Assembly (NCBI GenBank): GCA_009923345.1
Contig: RFTR01000071.1
Location: 1-9,150 of the forward strand
From: Betaproteobacteria bacterium
GTDB lineage: Bacteria > Pseudomonadota > Gammaproteobacteria > Burkholderiales > Burkholderiaceae_C
DNA: 9,150 nt
Reading direction: 5' to 3'
In this document: piece by piece, positions 7,977 to 9,150 of the stretch
How positions within the stretch are numbered: the first letter of the stretch is position 1
How the letters are laid out: every line of letters starts with the position of its first letter
Position numbers and translations under genes: made by a program
The notes under the pieces: model-generated
Seen by the model: only the letters and a program-made list of their open reading frames with translations
Databases searched by the model: none
Told to the model about the DNA's origin: nothing

Positions 7977-8006
7977 CTAATAAGGGCTTAGGCGGGGTTC
8001 TTACAA
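7977..8006 (-). promoter_or_regulatory. Possible ftsK promoter
   Basis: On the minus strand, TTGTAA (8006-8001) and TATTAG (7982-7977) are 18 nt apart, each matching four of six consensus bases. They lie about 40 nt ahead of the ftsK ATG. The -35 element falls on one arm of the palindrome and overlaps the proposed trxB -10, so the two promoters would compete. This is a prediction from consensus only. Confidence 0.3.
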
Positions 8007-8007
8007 T
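8002..8007 (+). promoter_or_regulatory. Possible trxB -10 element
   Basis: TACAAT, five of six to the sigma-70 -10 consensus, 37 nt before the trxB ATG. No good -35 is found at 16-18 nt upstream (AATAAG at 7979-7984). If used, transcription would start inside or at the edge of the palindrome at 8003-8021, giving a leader of about 30 nt. Confidence 0.35.
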
Positions 8008-8021
8008 CAAAGGTTGATTGT
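8003..8021. repeat. 19-bp perfect palindrome in the ftsK-trxB intergenic region, operator candidate
   Basis: ACAATCAA-AGG-TTGATTGT: two exact 8-nt arms (8003-8010 and 8014-8021) around a 3-nt centre. It lies between divergent genes and overlaps the proposed trxB -10 and ftsK -35. A dimeric repressor bound here could control both. As RNA it could also form a short 3-nt-loop hairpin at the trxB 5' end, but it is AT-rich and lacks a T tract, so a terminator is unlikely. The half-sites are in the inverse order to an FNR box. The regulator is unknown. Confidence 0.5.
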
Positions 8022-8044
8022 CTCTTCAGAAAAGCACTTTTTTC

Positions 8045-9001
8045 ATGTCTTCCACCCAACACGCACAAGTTTTGATCCTCGGTTCCGGCCCTGCGGGCTA
8101 TACCGCTGCTGTTTATGCAGCCCGCGCCAATTTAAAACCACTTTTGATCACGGGTATGGCCCAAGGGGGCCAATTGATGACCACCACCGAGGTCGATAAC
8201 TGGCCCGCGGATGTCCATGGCGTGCAAGGCCCTGATTTGATGCAACGTTTTCAACAACACGCCGAGCGTTTCAATACACAAATCGTGTTCGACCATATCA
8301 ACAAAGTTGATTTTTCCAAGCGCCCTTTTACCCTCACGGGCGATAGCGGCACCTACACCTGTGACGCATTGATCTTGTGCACAGGCGCCTCCGCCAAATA
8401 TTTGGGCCTCCCGTCTGAAGAGGCTTTTATGGGCCGCGGAGTCTCTGGCTGCGCCACCTGCGACGGATTTTTCTACCGCGAGCAAGTGGTTTGCGTTGTG
8501 GGTGGCGGCAATACCGCGGTCGAAGAAGCCCTGTATTTGTCCAATATCGCCAGCAAAGTGCATTTGGTCCACCGTCGCGACAAATTCAAGGCCGAGGCGA
8601 TCATGATCGACAAGCTGATGGAAAAAGTAGCAGCCGGAAAAATCGTCCTAGAAACCCACAGCACCTTAGACGAAGTGTTGGGCGACTCCTCTGGCGTGAC
8701 GGGCGTGCGCCTCAAAAGCACGACCGACAGCGCGACCCGCGAGATATCGCTCCAAGGTTGCTTTATCGCCATCGGACACCAACCAAACACCGACATTTTT
8801 GCCGGTCAAATTGACATGAAGGACGGCTACATCATCACCCGCAGCGGCTTGCAAGGCTTTGCCACCATGACCAGCGTGCCTGGCATTTTTGCTGCCGGAG
8901 ACGTGCAAGACCACATTTACCGCCAAGCCATTACCAGCGCCGGTACGGGCTGCATGGCGGCTTTGGACGCCCAGCGTTTCCTGGAACAAGGCGCGCATTG
9001 A
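8045..9001 (+). CDS. trxB: Thioredoxin-disulfide reductase TrxB
   Basis: Cytoplasmic flavoenzyme that passes electrons from NADPH through FAD and a Cys pair to thioredoxin. From ATG 8045 it has 318 residues (E. coli TrxB has 321), and its N-terminus MSSTQHAQVLILGSGPAGYT aligns well with that protein. Motifs: FAD-binding GSGPAG (13-18), GGQL (41-44), redox-active CATC (136-139), NADPH-binding GGGNTA (153-158) with the phosphate-binding HRRDKF (176-181), and the second FAD motif AAGDV (283-287). A TTG 27 nt upstream (8018) would add nine residues that do not fit the family and would sit in the palindrome, so ATG 8045 is chosen. The Shine-Dalgarno is weak (AGAAAAG). The gene diverges from ftsK. 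Its GC content appears higher than that of the liv genes. Confidence 0.96.
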   Translation: MSSTQHAQVLILGSGPAGYTAAVYAARANLKPLLITGMAQGGQLMTTTEVDNWPADVHGVQGPDLMQRFQQHAERFNTQIVFDHINKVDFSKRPFTLTGDSGTYTCDALILCTGASAKYLGLPSEEAFMGRGVSGCATCDGFFYREQVVCVVGGGNTAVEEALYLSNIASKVHLVHRRDKFKAEAIMIDKLMEKVAAGKIVLETHSTLDEVLGDSSGVTGVRLKSTTDSATREISLQGCFIAIGHQPNTDIFAGQIDMKDGYIITRSGLQGFATMTSVPGIFAAGDVQDHIYRQAITSAGTGCMAALDAQRFLEQGAH

Positions 9002-9010
9002 GTTTTTGGC

Positions 9011-9016
9011 TATAAT
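9011..9016 (+). promoter_or_regulatory. Promoter (-10 TATAAT) for a gene beyond the right edge
   Basis: A perfect TATAAT 10 nt past the trxB stop, followed about 7 nt later by a plausible start near 9023. The matching -35 would fall at about 8988-8993 inside the last trxB codons, where the match is poor (AAGGCG). Promoters of the form GGCTATAAT are common in Burkholderiales. No trxB terminator is visible before it, so read-through from trxB is also possible. Confidence 0.55.
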
Positions 9017-9022
9017 TAAAGG

Positions 9023-9150
9023 CTTTGCTGGTTCGGACTAATTCCCGCTTTGGGGTTTCAAGGGCATCCTAGATGCGCGTAAGGGCCCAGTGCTTCGGGT
9101 TAGGTCAAGCAGCAATTTCGGGTTACCGCCACCCTACCTGGCGAGGTGAG
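9023..9150 (+). other. Non-coding, probably structured 5' leader, truncated at the window edge
   Basis: No start codon with a credible reading frame is seen, so this looks like a leader of at least 125 nt. Small stems visible by eye: GCATC/GATGC (9064-9068 with 9072-9076), TGCTT/AAGCA (9091-9095 with 9107-9111, loop of 11), and CGCCA/TGGCG (9127-9131 with 9139-9143, loop CCCTACC). TTCGGGTTA occurs twice (9094-9102 and 9117-9125). The window ends in AGGTGAG (9144-9150), a possible Shine-Dalgarno, so a start codon may lie just outside. No known riboswitch family was recognised. A small RNA gene is the main alternative. Confidence 0.4.

Noticed and set aside
8003..8021. FNR-type binding site
   Set aside because: FNR boxes read TTGAT-N4-ATCAA; here the half-sites are in the opposite order with a 3-nt centre.
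8018..8044. TTG start for trxB adding nine residues
   Set aside because: The extra residues are not found in the family, and the ATG at 8045 matches the E. coli N-terminus closely.
8132..8572. Open reading frame of 146 codons on the minus strand across trxB
   Set aside because: It lies wholly inside trxB, whose motifs are complete; the translation shows no recognisable domain and it has no ribosome binding site. The same holds for 8666-8998 on the minus strand.
9023..9150. Signal recognition particle 4.5S RNA, because of AGGTCA and AGCAGC near 9102-9114
   Set aside because: The conserved helix 8 core with its GGAA-type tetraloop between those blocks is absent. The segment also does not match tmRNA, RNase P RNA or the common riboswitch cores I know.

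Overview
The window looks like an ordinary stretch of a betaproteobacterial chromosome, most likely Burkholderiales and perhaps Comamonadaceae-like. The reasons are the gene order trxB <> ftsK-lolA-rarA, the Lol/FtsK protein types and a base composition of roughly one half GC by eye. The genus cannot be fixed from the sequence alone. Coding density is very high. No RNA gene of a recognised family, insertion sequence, phage gene, CRISPR array or broken gene is visible.

Layout. Everything from 7939 down to the left edge reads on the minus strand and looks like one long, tightly packed transcription unit: ftsK (7939-5579), lolA (5550-4900), rarA (4903-3614), livH (3611-2682), livM (2676-1579), livG (1586-813), livF (811-95). 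The last member is the first 29 codons of a probable phytanoyl-CoA dioxygenase-family gene (89 to beyond the left edge). Junctions are 4-nt overlaps, 1-5 nt gaps, or an 8-nt overlap at livM/livG; the only real gap is 28 nt between ftsK and lolA. trxB (8045-9001) reads the other way from a 105-bp divergent intergenic region that holds a 19-bp palindrome. Just after the trxB stop lies a good TATAAT box, followed by at least 125 nt of non-coding sequence that looks like the structured 5' leader of a plus-strand gene beyond the right edge.

Functions. ftsK, lolA and rarA are housekeeping genes for chromosome segregation at division, lipoprotein transport through the periplasm, and replication-fork maintenance. 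The same order is found in E. coli, where serS follows rarA. Here the membrane and ATPase parts of a branched-chain-amino-acid-type ABC importer (LivHMGF) follow rarA directly. No substrate-binding protein and no obvious promoter of its own are seen. A PhyH-type Fe(II)/2-oxoglutarate oxygenase gene is coupled to the end of livF. This importer-oxygenase unit is the least ordinary part of the window. The other points worth a second look are the operator-like palindrome between ftsK and trxB and the right-edge leader with a possible loop-loop contact. I see no clear evidence of a wholly new system.
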